Shown here one piece after another: positions 10,410 through 22,705 of a stretch of DNA of 64,000 nucleotides; position 1 is the first letter of the stretch; every line of letters begins with the position of its first letter. The notes beneath the pieces are model-generated. The model did no database searches, was not told the origin of the DNA, and saw only the letters and a list, made by a program, of their open reading frames with translations. The translations under genes were made by a program, and so were the position numbers. The stretch spans positions 1 to 64,000 of the forward strand of contig JAPYMA010000771.1 in the NCBI GenBank assembly GCA_035041965.1. The letters are read 5' to 3'. Source of the stretch: Anisakis pegreffii (lineage: Eukaryota; Nematoda; Chromadorea; Rhabditida; Anisakidae).

Positions 10410-13400
10410 CTAGTAGTTCGTTAGTGATCCTGCCACATTGGTGTTGATCTCGGTTGCTGATGCTGCTGCTGCTGCTGCTGCCGTGCCGTTGCTGGGCTCG
10501 TTTTGAACAACAGCTGCTATCTTATCTCATTTGTTATATTTTGTAGTGGTGTGCACAAAATCTTCATAAGTTGAATGTGCATTTGATTTATCCATTACAC
10601 ACACAACAAATACTCATAAACAAACACATAAATGTATGCAAACACATACAAATGAACATCTCTTTCAAATAACTTATCATTAATATTGCCAACGATAAAC
10701 AGCTGAATGGCGAATTCGGCACTTGGATCCGCAAATAAATCGCCAAAACTTCGGTGATTGGCGAACTGCCGTAAAGTGGTGCAATCGGCGAACCGCCGAA
10801 ATGAAATTTTTGGTTTACCGGTGAATCCCTCGGAAACTTCAGATACCTACCGAAATGCATTTGGTCGGCCAATCGGCGTTTGCAAAACTGATTTTCATGG
10901 ATCGATGCGCATAGAAGTCGGCGCGGAGTCCCCGAGTATCGGCAATTCGTCAAAAATTCCGGTGATTCGCCGATTACAACTACTATTTTTGGTGATTCGA
11001 CGATCAATTCCCCAATAATTTCTACATCCATCCGGTATTTGGCAATCTACTGGATCCATACCTTTGCATACGGTCAGGGATTTTCCGAATTAAATTTTGA
11101 GCATTCACCAACACAACTCGAAATTTTTATGTGAAATGTTGCTTGTCTATGATGATACTTCAAGGGTATTCTGACGACAGCAAACGTAAATGTTTGTTTC
11201 TAATTGTTTTCTTATGAAACTTGCTCTCTGCATACGATATGCTATCGATAGTAGAGCAGATCTCGCAGTTCATCATTCGTCTCACTTGAAACACCTCATT
11301 CGATTCGCCGATATGGCTGACGGGAGTCTACGCTCATTGGGCTATTGACTGTATTATGTCGAAGACTATATCGTAATAATTATAGAACGCTGATCTCGAT
11401 GCTTCAGTATTTGAGCTGCCGTAATGTTCATGTGAATACACATATTCGCTTGCTTTTGTTTTATTGACCTCTTGCTCAACAGTGGCAGCAATCACTATGA
11501 ATGCTCATAAATCAAGTTGTTTGTTGAGAAACATTCTTTTCCAATCAAATTACGCAATAATTTTGAGGAAATGATCGCAAAGTAGAATTTGCGGTTGTTT
11601 TCTCACACGTGGAACAGCTCGAACTTTTGCCAATATTCGGTTCAAAATTTAGATTCATTGTCAGAGAAAATAGGGTTGCTTGTAACAACAAGAATGATCA
11701 ATCAAATTTATCTGCAACCATTACTACCAAAAAATTTAAAAACCAGAATTATTCAATAATTTTTATTGTGAATTTTTTCGCTGAGTTTGTTTGTCTGTTT
11801 GTGTTTGTTGGTAAGAATCTAGGATTGGTGAATATTGGTTTTTGAGCAGAGAGATGAGATGCTTTCGTATTTGCCTGAAATGAGAAATGAAATGAAATGA
11901 AATGAGATCACAGTAATAAATGTATTCACTTGTGCCATTTCACTGAGAATCACAAATGTGAGCGTTTCTCAGCATACTACTACGTAAGTATAATACTTGC
12001 ATATGCATTCATTTAGTGCAATATGCATATGACGTAACGTATGTGTAAAAATTCAATGAATTCATTTCAAAACTAGTGAAGTAACATAACGTACACACAT
12101 ATAGAAAAAACTGAATTGAAAAGCAAGCAAACAAGCAAAGTTTCCGTGGATATTCTGTTAAAGTTCACTGCTGCCGTTACTGCTAGTGAGCTGAGGGTGT
12201 TGCTGAAGTTGTTCACTTTCTTTAATTCAGTTCTGTTTTCACTGAATCCGACTGATAAATGGCATTACTGCTACTTACTCTGCCTTGTGGACAACGTAGA
12301 CTTGTGAACGAGTGACTGAGTACGAAATGATGAATTTTGCATTGTGACGCGACTAGAATATGCGATTTTCAGTTGCAAACTTTTATATCCTCCACATATG
12401 ATAGATCTAGCTACATATTATGTGAGAAGCATAATTTCTTAATGTTTCACGCACATTTTCTGTGTGTGTGCATTTGTGTATGTGTAATACATTATGCGTG
12501 ATAATTTCACAACGTCATTCTCATCAATAGCCATTTCTTCAAATAACCTTCCATGGTATGAGCAAGTAAACCGTAGTTCTTTTCAGAACTCAGATCATCT
12601 TGATGCATGCTTCTTGATCCGATATTACCCGATTCTGCCTTGTCACTATGTTGGTCAACCAAGTCGTCTTCATGAGTCGATCTTCTGTTCTTCATCTGCT
12701 TTTCCTTGAAACAAAGCAAACTTTAGAACAGAACACAAAGGAAACAAGTAGAAATGTATTTGTTGGTTTGCTTTCATGTTTCATCCGAATCTGCATTGTT
12801 ACATATTTATTTATTCTATCAACCATCCGTCCACATGCAACATAAATTTCCTTCAGTTTCATCAACTATCTATATGTCGAAATGATCATTGTTTCATTTT
12901 CTTATTCAATCAATTTCTCCTCTTCAAATCGTTCGAGTTATTCAGATTCGGAATCTTGAATGTGGAAAAACAACGATTGCTCTTTAAAAATTCACGACTG
13001 ATATCTTTGTTGAGTAGTGCAAGGATAATTTAGACTTACTTATAATCTGATAGATTCGTTTAACTTTGGACGACAGCATCTTCACCTTATTCAATTTACG
13101 CCGATTCTTATAATGTAAGCCATAGTATTTACAATTCTATTCGTACTATTTCACATTTCAAAATCGTCGTCGGCTTAATCTGAGTCCATCTATGCAGTTA
13201 GATAGAATTATTAACAAATATTCTTGATCTCTATTCAGTTTATTCTTTCATCCATTCATTATTCCTTCATCATTTGCTGCTTCCAATTCAATTCAACACA
13301 TACCTCTTCTTCTTCATTCATTGAAACATCCAACAGTGAACCACCTAAGAATCTTTTTTTTTAGATTGTTGCTTCCATAATCGATGTCCTTACCGTTATG

Positions 13401-13996
13401 CTACAATAAACACTAGAGAATGAGCATAATGATACAAGAGTGTGCATACGACCAGTTTTTCTTCTTTCTACTTGATGTTTCCGTTAATTTTACTTCACAT
13501 TTCACTCTATAAGTTAACCCTTCTCATTACTCAAGTTATGCTACCTGTAGTATTTGAATACATTGGATTTTGTCATCAATCTTCCAAGTGTTGTACGTTG
13601 ATCTATCGTAAATGTGTTGCTTGTATGTGAGCTGCAAACATTCATTGTGAGTCATTTTTATATGAATATGTCGATCCATTGTTCTCCCACTATACACAAC
13701 CTTCCACTGTTTTCGTTCATCGCACTGTTATGACCGCCACCAGAAGAAGCTAGATCATCCGTATCAGAAGACACTTAACAGTAAGCTTGCCATGTTCGTT
13801 TTCAAACCTGCATCCATCTATTATTCAGTGAACACTGACTAGCTGCCTCATTGGAGCTCTTCTAAGAAGTACGACCTTAGGCACTGCTGCATAAATAAGT
13901 TGTATATGAAAGGGTTCATTTGCTTCTGTGGATGGTTTGTAGTTGATGAACAAGTACAATGGTTGGTAACATTGTTGTTCGAGTGCCACTGAACTT
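10410..13996 (-). CDS. Unrecognised gene upstream of sarcoglycan, C-terminal exons
   Basis: Three phase-compatible minus-strand exons are proposed: 13876-13996, 12548-12704 and 10410-10516. The first begins after ATTTCAG and encodes LEQQCYQPLYLFINYKPS and a short remainder up to AAVPK. The second begins after TTTCAAG and encodes a polar acidic segment (STHEDDLVDQHSDKAESG). The third is an Ala-rich tail ending in SLTNY and a stop. Junction phases 0 and 1 agree. No ATG exon was identified, so more exons probably lie between 14.0 and 15.1 kb. The long last intron crosses the arm boundary at 12536. The gene lies upstream of the right sarcoglycan copy on the same strand. I do not recognise the family and splicing is inferred only from motifs. 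Confidence 0.38.
10687..11018. repeat. Mirror copy of the CGGCGAAT dispersed repeat
   Basis: This is the reverse complement of 1519-1850, carried in the right palindrome arm. It has the same repeated ATTCGCCG/CGGCGAAT words and the same misleading open frame. Confidence 0.55.
13000..13870. other. No gene seen
   Basis: AT-rich sequence with no convincing exon, RNA gene or repeat array. If the minus-strand model at 10410-13996 is right, this is intronic. Confidence 0.5.
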
Positions 13997-14605
13997 CTGA
14001 AATCGTGATGAATTCGGTGGGGTTGTTTGAAGTCACTTGAATTCGAATGATCATCGTTCTTCACACCTGTTCTTCAATGTGCCGCAGTGTGTTGCTCGTC
14101 AGCTATACTGCGTGAGAAAAACCTATCGCTACCAGGGAAACTGAATCGGCCAGCTCATGGAACGACTAATGTTCTATTGCTAACGCTACACAACAGCACC
14201 ATCGATGATACTTTTTTCACGTTTACATCTATGCTCCATTTTGTGCTAATACAATTCGATTATCGAACATCCGTAATGATGATGATGATAAGCAAATGAT
14301 TTGTGGTGTTCACTTGGAATTTATTTGTGGTTTTTATCGTTGAGATTTGTTATTGTGTTCTTTGGATGTTGCTAAAAATTTAGATTGCGTGATGATTGAG
14401 TTATACTCTTATTGCTTTAACAACAGCTACAACTCACTCATAACGCTCTTCCTCATCCTTTATATATGCAATATCATCGTAATACGCTTTTCCAAATATG
14501 TTCAAAAATTTTCACAGTGATATGCATATAGTGATATTTTAGAACATAAATCAGGAACACCAAAGATTTCAACATTACGTCTTGTTCATAACATAGGTTC
14601 TAGAT

Positions 14606-14916
14606 TAGTGGTTCTCATAGTAAGAGGGGAAGGTGAGGAGACTGGCAAATCATATCTTTATTCTCCCATAGCTGTTCGATGATGCTCTCATTGATCACAA
14701 GCAGTTGATTTCTTTGACAAAATCGCCGAATCGTCGCCAGTAAACTTCTTAATCATTTGTCAATTCCCAGATTCTTCTACGCTTTTTAAATAAAATGTAA
14801 TACATTGTCAAAAAAGAGTGGAAGTCGCGGTCGCATGGATTATTGGACAGGGGAGGGAATGACGATCTACCATACTGCCAAGAGGGAGTAAGGAGCGCAA
14901 AATTGTGAGAACCATT
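14606..14916. mobile_element. Candidate hAT-type MITE, about 310 bp
   Basis: The left end reads tagtggttctcatagtaaga and the right end is its near reverse complement (ttgtgagaaccatt), giving imperfect terminal inverted repeats around TGGTTCTCA. This matches the CAGTGGTTCTCA style ends of hAT non-autonomous elements. The flanks gttctaga and gttctgtt share their first five bases, compatible with an eroded 8-bp target duplication. The interior is non-coding with some GC-richer patches. No second copy is visible in this window. Confidence 0.4.
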
Positions 14917-15166
14917 GTTCTGTTACAAACATGATACAGTACTATGTGGACAACAAGTAAGATCAAGTCCTTGTGGCTTCTTATTATGATAAATTCGAAT
15001 AATTTACGATTTTTCTGAGAGATTCCTCATCAACAGTCGTTTTTCCATCATTTTCTTTGATTCGTATCGAATTTATGTTCTTCATTCGATCACTTCAATT
15101 TGATTATAAATTGTTGATTGTTTAGGTAGCAAGCTTGTAGTTATCAGTCAGTCAGCTGTGAAGAAA

Positions 15167-17610
15167 ATGCTAAAATGCAGTAGTACCGACTTATTCTTGC
15201 ACTGTTGTCAAAAACAATTTTTGATGGGTGAAAGTGAGTGTCCGAAACGTGCATGGTGAGTTGATCACTTCAAGTCGCCCTCCCTCTCATTGTCATTGTT
15301 GCTAACTACTATCGGTTGCACTTTGCAAGGTCAACCAAATCTATCGAGAGTAACAGCACTACCTAACCACATAACAAATACTGGCTGCCAACCGGCTGCT
15401 TGACCAACAAGTTATCTGTCAAACGGTCATTTACGGCAGACGGACAAAGCACGAGACGTGAGGTGCCGTGTTATTCACATTGCTTTTAGATGTGTTGCTG
15501 TTGTTGCTGTCCCAACATTCATCGGCATCAAATTCACTTAATCAGGTTTCCATTTTTTGAATTTCACATTTTGCACCACTATTCCAGTCGGTTTGCTTTA
15601 CGCATTTCGAAAGCTTGTAATGACCGTCCATTATAATTTTCGAAATGTCAAATGATAATGGATATCAAATGAAGTCCTCTTTTTTAAATAAAGGATCATC
15701 AATTCTAGTGCAGAAACTTATTTTTTCTGCATTAGTTGTTCACTTCTGTTTGTGTACGTTCGAAGATTGTGAAATCATAATTATGCTTTTCAATTAAATA
15801 TCGTACAGAATGGATAAATTTTTGATAAGAGCTCATTTTACTTCTTTTAACAGCTATGGATGTGTTTCGTTTTGTCTTATCACAACTGGACTCGTTTTCA
15901 CTGTATTTGCGATCTTCCAAAAAGACTCAGAGATCGGCAAAGTTTGGTTGGCTGGCCCCACAACGATGGTTGTTGGCCTAGTGTTATGTGGCAAAGTTTG
16001 TTGAAGTTTTTTTTTCAGTTAGTGTATAGCACTGCTGAGATGATATGTCTCATTTAGCCGTTTAAGTTACTGGTACACCCCTTGATTTCGAGCAAAACTT
16101 TCCTCCGCGAACGGGAATCGAACCCGCGACGTACCAATTACCGGTTGGGGCTCTACCTCCAAGCTACCGCGGAGACCGTTCAGTCTCTGCCGAGTGGTTG
16201 TTTTAAGATCGCAATCAGTTCTTCAGTGCACATAATGCGAGCCAGGCTATGATCCGGCTTATACCTATTATCCAATTATCTGTTATTATTCGTTTAAGTT
16301 ACATAATTTAATCATCACTTTCATCATGCTAACAAATTCAACAGAATGCTTATATTAGCGCAATAGCTACTGAATTTCGGGCAAACACGCATCGATACAC
16401 AACGAAGTTTCTGTTATACTGTTATTTATCTGTTACACTATTGCATTGATGAAGGTGCTTTATGAGGGCTCAAAGAGTTATGTAAGCATTCTTGTCGTAT
16501 TTTGGGATGAAGGATTAAATGGTTGATTCACGATTTTAGGTTGTGATCGATTGGGGACCAGCAATGGCGCACGCACGAGATGGCTCCACTGAATCACAAT
16601 TCAATCAAGTCAGGTTTCTTTCATCTCTTTTCACATCGTCGTTTCTGTTATGTTATGTTAGAATTTCTCCATGTTGCTTCACCTGTCAGTGTGATGCACC
16701 TGCATAATTCGTTGTTGTGATTCGATCTAATGAATTTTCACTGAATCTTGCCCTTTCAACGATGATTCAATCATATGAAGTTCGATTTATTACGTTATAG
16801 GTTCTTTTATCGTCAGCTCCACAAATGAATTCGGTGCTAATTGACGATCGCTGCCTCTACAGGAAACCATTAGTTTATGAGATGAACAGTGACAGTCTTG
16901 GTTATCAAACGATCAGAAAGGTGAAGAACGGTGATTTAATTCCTGGCCAGCATAACGCTAGTGTATCAGGCTGGAGGGGTATGCCACGAAACTGCTCCAA
17001 CAATACATCATTTTCATATGATCTTTGCGGCAAACGTTCCACTGAGGTTGATAATAATAATTTTTGTAATGTAATATTACATTCAGCAAATAGGCTCTTT
17101 ATGCAATTCGGTTCGATTCACCAATGGAAAATTATTGCTTTAAAGGTTGATTTCCAGAACTCGCTGTTAGTCGAGAGAGGAACAAGGATGTATCAAAGTG
17201 CCTTAAACACGGGTCTAAGAAGCGTCGAAAAACCGGTGCTTGATCAACAGCACTTGTTACACCGAGTGGCTGTACATCAATCAAAATCCCATCAAGTCGC
17301 ATCACGCTGGTCATCCAGATCGGCGTCCGCGGAACGGATGATGCTACTGATGAATTGTCCTGTCGAGAGGAATTCCGATGAAATCTGTGCTATACATACC
17401 CCATCAACTGCATGTAACACTATTCCGAACGCCACTTTTACTGAAGTCAATTCAAGGAGGCATTCATCGCTTTCACACAACTATTCTTACGGTGCCATCA
17501 CTCATCATTTGTGTTTACCAAACGCCCATAATCGTTTCAGTAGCACGTCTAGTGGTACTGGTTATCAGGGTGAAACGTTTGTGCTCAACGATCGAAGTTA
17601 TCTCATCTAG
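15167..17610 (+). CDS. Two-TM membrane protein with long cytoplasmic-type tail
   Basis: Exons 15167-15255, 15854-15995, 16540-16608 and 16801-17610 give 369 residues with matching phases. Exon 1 starts at an ATG and ends at a strong donor (catg|gtgagt). Residues about 31-51 (YGCVSFCLITTGLVFTVFAI) and about 60-82 (LAGPTTMVVGLVLCGK then VVIDW) form two hydrophobic helices separated by a short charged loop. This arrangement recalls TMEM200- or PIRT-like two-pass proteins, but I cannot assign the family. The remaining 285 or so residues are hydrophilic, Ser/Asn/His-rich and lack a recognisable domain. Intron 2 carries a SINE. An AATAAA at 17730 fits polyadenylation. The expressed N-terminus could differ if another first exon exists. 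Confidence 0.7.
16061..16264 (-). mobile_element. tRNA-derived SINE (copy A)
   Basis: On the minus strand this contains a head (gcattatgtgcactgaagaa), a tRNA-like core at 16104-16173 and a tail (agttttgctcgaaa then tgtaccagt). A diverged copy with head, core and tail in the same order lies at 61011-61197, and a tail fragment at 60886-60920. The element sits inside intron 2 of the two-TM gene, in the opposite orientation. The core keeps a good Pol III A box (TAGCTTGGAGG) and a perfect B box (GGTTCGATTCC). Confidence 0.65.
16104..16173 (-). tRNA. tRNA-like core of the SINE, anticodon-loop GGT (probable pseudo-tRNA)
   Basis: The sequence folds as a 70-nt cloverleaf. The 7-bp acceptor stem is TCCGCGG/TCGCGGA with one G-T wobble, the D stem GCTT/GAGC, the anticodon stem CCCAA/TTGGT with one mismatch and loop CCGGTAA, and the T stem GCGGG/CCCGT with loop TTCGATT. 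The anticodon would be GGT (Thr, codon ACC), but position 33 is C instead of the near-invariant U. Flanking sequence is shared with another repeat copy. I read it as the tRNA-related part of a SINE; a functional tRNA-Thr is the weaker alternative. Confidence 0.35.
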
Positions 17611-17729
17611 AGGGCCGATCCGTTTCTTCATCTATTCACGCACAATGAATAGGGCTATCTTACATGTTCAGTGATGGCTAAGTTATTGTTTGCGATATCT
17701 GTTAACGCTATTGTTTCAATGATAGCAAC

Positions 17730-17735
17730 AATAAA
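17730..17735 (+). promoter_or_regulatory. Polyadenylation signal AATAAA
   Basis: A canonical AATAAA lies 120 bp after the stop codon of the two-TM membrane protein gene, on the same strand. Confidence 0.5.
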
Positions 17736-19190
17736 ACTGCCTATCTACTTATCTGTCATTTGTTAATAACATGCTGGTATAGCAATCAACGAACAGTACA
17801 ATCATCACAATTGATGATTAGTGGTATATGAAAGTGGAATATTCGGCTTTCAATGATTCAGTTTCAAAATCTTGGTTGATAAATAGCGTAAATGAAAGTG
17901 TTGATTTCTGAGTTGACTGGGTACAGTGAAATTATTACTGCTTACTTCAAGAATATGGCGATGTTGGAAGTAAATACTCATAGTCATATTATTAAGATGT
18001 TGGTTATCAAAATATTGATGTTGATGCCATGTTATGTTAACAATAAGCCTGTCTGCATAAATTATTGCAGACTCTTGCAACGCACTTTACATAAAAATCA
18101 TAATTTTTTGGTCATCTAGCAGTGCATCAATTTGCGGAGAAATGTAGCAAATAATATTCCATTGATATAATATTGGAGTGTACGATGACATGTTTACATA
18201 TAGATTTTATTGGTTGTTTGAGAAGGCTCAAGGAGATCAAAGAAGTTGTTTACGTGATTAATTTAGTGATGCGATTATTTGATCAAGTGTTCGTTAGATC
18301 ATTTCATTGATGGGGTAGTATTTTATGCTTACGATTAGTGTGATTCTCATGATCCTAAAGAGGAAAATCAGAGTGTTGAACAAACAATGAGAAATCTTTT
18401 GAAGAGTCAAAAAAATAGCACATTATATACCACCTACTGATATAATATTTTGTTATCGCATAAAATTGCTATGCTTGTAAAAGAAGTTGTAAAAGTTAGC
18501 GGTTGTACCAGTTAATTATTAGTTAGCAGTTCGCATTCATATTCTTGTTTTGCAAAAAGTAAATTTCATCTTCATATTCGAATTAAATAATCGTAAACTA
18601 CTTACGTTGTCATGCATAAACACATGGCAGTAATATCATTAATGATGCCTAGATCTTAATAATAACAAGTCGTTCTTGAAATGTATTGGATATCATACTC
18701 CATCATTGAATGTAAGTTAATCTGATCCAATCAACCGAATACCTCAATCAACTTTCGCAAAAACAGTGCGCTCATCAAAAGTGATTTGTCACCTTAAACC
18801 CCCTAGAGTGCGAATCTGTGATAGAAATAAGTGCAGAAGAATGCTATTCTCTATTTATGCTGTTGTACTTCCTAACCCAACACAATAATCTCCAATCTCA
18901 CAAATTGATCTCTTTTGTTTCATTCACTCATAAGACAGATAAAGCAACATTCAGCTGAATTGTATTAACTGAATAGTATCTGATGACAGCACCATCATCC
19001 ATACGGATGGATCTGATCTCTCTTATCCCATATCAATGTGAACACAAGTGCTATTCATGTCTTCATCTCATGTCTTTCTGGTAAATTACCAATTCAATTT
19101 TATTGTATTATAATCTTATGTGAGCAACAACAGCAACATATTATTATTATTATTACTATCTTACAATAAAAATGGTTAACAAAACAAACA

Positions 19191-19291
19191 TTACAATACA
19201 CAGATTAACTCTTTTGATCCGCAATCTTCTCTCACATGATTCTGAGCATGACCGTGATCATTTCCGAACCCAGTTGGTTCGATCAAAGCCA
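19191..19291 (-). CDS. Candidate terminal exon, unknown gene
   Basis: On the minus strand a good acceptor (cttttgcag) is followed by 33 open codons with a natural-looking hydrophilic composition (IEPTGFGNDHGHAQNH, later EDCGSKELICVL) and a TAA at the end. No upstream partner exon with matching phase was found: the open stretch at 19.5-19.6 kb ends in an incompatible phase. It may be chance. Confidence 0.22.
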
Positions 19292-21723
19292 CTGCAAAAG
19301 ACTCATCATTCTACTCCATACTGTATTTATCGATTGCTCGCACTCAATGTCCAAATTGCCGTATCAGATAAACTAGTGTAGCTTTAAGGTACGCTTGAAG
19401 CATGTCCATCTCACAACTCCATCTATTGTTCTATTCCTTCACATTAAATCCGATTATGTGAAAGCATCACATGGAAACAGAACGAGTTTACTGGTCGCAA
19501 TCCGAATTTTGAATTCCGACCGAAATTTGGATTGGCCGTCGGTCGGATGGTGTCAGCAGAGAGACAGATTTAGAAAGTCATTCCTTAATTATGCGCTACC
19601 TTATCAGCTACCAATAACCGGCCATTTTATCATAAGTTTGTAACTGATAAGGAATATTTCCCATGACCTTTAATACTTTTCAGCCATACAGCATTTTCAA
19701 TCAAACGTATTCAGACATGCCTTAGCTATGGTGTACCAGTGGGTGGATCAAAAAAATTCGACTGGATGCTTAGGTGCAGAAGAAGCCTCAGGACGGATTT
19801 GAGTTCAAACAGAGAACATGATACATGTGATGAACACAACATTTCCTCAATAAAATAAACATTCAGTGATTATTTCATAAACAGTAGTTTTCTTTTCCCG
19901 TACGTATGCATAATATTCATCACTTTGATTCTTCGCTAAACAGTTTATAAAATGAAATTCTGATGATTTTGGTCAAATGTTGCTGATCTATTTTATATTG
20001 TTATTGTTACGATGATTGTTCTATTCATATGACTCTTCTCGAAGTGAATAACTAAATGAGTGATAGTCCTTAATCTTAGTTTGTTATTATAACTAATCCA
20101 TTGGATTGACACATAATCATCACCACAGCATCATACATTTATATACAACAACGTATATCAGTATTTATATCTAGAGTAAATTCATTTTAGCACAACAATC
20201 TGTTTTCGATGAATCGCTGATCCGGTAGCTTCTTCTTGCGGTTTATTACTCGAAACGAGAATTTTCTAATTTCTGAGAGGCGTTATTCTAGTTTCATTTC
20301 GTCTTGTTTCTCCTGCTTTTGACATTTCTTGTGAAGAGGAGCAGTTCTTTTTGGGACATACACTCGTATTTCCTACAATATGCCTGAACGTCTTTTCATC
20401 TACTTCATTTCGTCTCTGTTTTTGCATTTATCTATTCACTGGTGTAATAATCGTCCACATTCAAAAAATTTTCACAGTTCAAGTGAATGAATGTATGAAT
20501 GAATATTTCATACACGGTGTTCATTTGTTTCATTCGCTTCAGTGCACCTTCCCACGACGACGTTTCAAGATGATGATAATGGGGTAATCAAACGAACTTG
20601 ATGATAGACGGTGGATAGTAATCTGTTCAGTGATTTATTTGACTGCGTTCCGTTGATTTGCTATAATATGAACAAAGAAAAACTGCGTAACTATGCCCAT
20701 TTTCAATATGTGAACAGTATTCAAACATAAAATGATGAGAAAAAACCCCAAAAAAAAGTTCCAAAAGAAAACCGGTGATCCAATACGGAAGTATGCTATT
20801 TTTTGAAAATAACAAAAATTATGAGGTCATTAGGGCTAGAGATGAATCACAACACGGTTGACAGCATTCATCGCTATCATTTCAAATCAATTTTGTGTTT
20901 CTCTGAGAATTTTTGCTAGAGCTTCATCAGTGAAACTCGACCACTGTGACTTATTGTAGAACACTGAAAACAAAGATGATATCACTTGTGAATTCACTCT
21001 AAAAACAGGCGCTCGTTAGTAACACTGGTTATCAGGTGAGCGTTTACAGGTACCAAAAAGTAGAATGTATTATTGGAGTTGTATGCAACACATCAATTTT
21101 TGGAAATTGTCTATATCCGAAACGCTATTTGAGAAAAGAAATTTTATGGAAGTTCTAGAGACTAATAAGTTTATGATGTAAATTCTCTCACTGAAATGTT
21201 TTTTTATTGCACAGCAATTCTAGACAATAATTTTCAGTTGAATTCAATAGAATATAATGTCAATGTTCGGTTTCTTGAAATATAATTCAAATTCTTGCAT
21301 GCAACAACGGAATTGCTTTCCAAAATTTTGACCATTCCGTAAAATGCATGTCAATGAGAGAAGAATACAGTTTCGCAATTATTAACGCTCGCAGTTATTG
21401 ATGAATAGCATAAAATATTCACGCCTCATCAATGACACAACCAAGCAATAAACACTTAAAAATAGATTATTCTTTGAAGCAAACAAATCATTCATTTTAA
21501 TTTTTCAATTGTGTTCACAATATCAGTATCATGCTTTCTGTATAATCATGATCAGTTTCCGTACACAATGGAATAGATAGAAAGACACTTCTCAGCACCG
21601 ATCAAATTCAATTGCCAGAGAATAGCAGTGGTAGACAGCAATAAAAGGAGCGATGATCTAGCAGAACAATAATGGTGATCATATCAACATTATTGCCATA
21701 TACCATCATGTAAAAAAGAATTA

Positions 21724-21912
21724 ATGACTGAAGAGCAATTTTCGGATTATTTATCGATATCCGATGTAAATACGACACCTAAAATGGGTCGGCTCAACGT
21801 GATAGAGAAGTTTATATTTTTTGCCACTCTTAAGAGAATGATTTTTACCGACAATCCTTATTTTAAAATGCTATTCGATAACATTTACTTCACTTTAGTT
21901 GGTCGATGTTAA
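21724..21912 (+). CDS. Candidate small ORF, 62 aa
   Basis: An ATG-initiated frame begins MTEEQFSDYLSISDVNTTPK and ends at a TAA. The N-terminal half has a coding-like composition; the C-terminal half is Phe-rich. No homologous domain, signal peptide or flanking exons were recognised. It may be an isolated small gene, an exon, or chance. Confidence 0.25.
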   Translation: MTEEQFSDYLSISDVNTTPKMGRLNVIEKFIFFATLKRMIFTDNPYFKMLFDNIYFTLVGRC

Positions 21913-22194
21913 TATATGAAAGAAAATGCACGCCTGCAATAAGTCGAATTTTCTTGCAGTTTTAATTTAAGAGCAGAAGTTCAAGGCGATAGTTTCATAA
22001 TTCCCCATTATGATGATTAGACGTAACGAACACGATTATTGGCTACTTGTGAAGTGTTATTGTGTAAGTCAAATAGAAGAGATTCTCTGAATATGCACAT
22101 TATACAATGTGTCGGTGAAGATAAGCAGCCAAATTATCCATTCAACATTCATCTGATTATGTATAAACATAACACATTTTTGAACGCTTATGAA

Positions 22195-22335
22195 GCTTAT
22201 ATTCATTATTATAGTAACCATTATTATTATCATTGCTATTCTTCTTCTTCTTCTTGTTATTATTACTATTGCTATTATTATTGCTATGATTATCATTTCT
22301 GGTACTATCGCTATTGTTATTATTTGATTATCAAT
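22195..22335. repeat. ATT/CTT-rich microsatellite
   Basis: Imperfect runs of ATT, CTT and TAT triplets (attattattatcattgctat, ttcttcttcttcttgttatt). Long open frames here on both strands come only from the triplet periodicity. Confidence 0.75.
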
Positions 22336-22616
22336 GTTATTGTTGTTGGTGCTGTTTGTATCAATGCGAGCATATGAAAAATGATTTTTTTCTTGCATGA
22401 CCACACTCGTCAACGATGGTCATAATGAATGTTGAGTGCGGCTCATGGATGGATCTAGAGAACGTTAAATTTTGAATCTTAATGCAACCCTTTCAAGAAA
22501 TGTTCATTGAAGTCGTCAATTTAATATGATTAGCTGATAGATAACGTACTTAATTGATGCCAATAATAGTGAATAAGAATATTGATAGCAGAAACTTGTA
22601 GTGATGATCATCATAA

Positions 22617-22705
22617 TGATAACAGCACTAATAATAATAATAACAACGATAACAATAATAATAATAACATTAATAATAATACTAATAATGATAACAACAA
22701 TGTAG
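22617..22705. repeat. AAT/AAC microsatellite
   Basis: Interrupted AAT and AAC triplets giving poly-Asn open frames. No gene context. Confidence 0.75.

Larger units (their letters stand above)
6375..12536. repeat. Right arm of a 6.16-kb inverted repeat
   Basis: This is the mirror image of 1-6162. It ends at 12536, where the sequence continues into DNA not found elsewhere in the window. That outer boundary is therefore either the true edge of the duplication or simply where the left copy runs off the window. Its genes are on the minus strand. Confidence 0.97.

Noticed and set aside
22039..22413. Overlapping open frames of over 100 codons on both strands
   Set aside because: They are Tyr-, Ile- or Arg-rich translations of ATT/CTT microsatellites.
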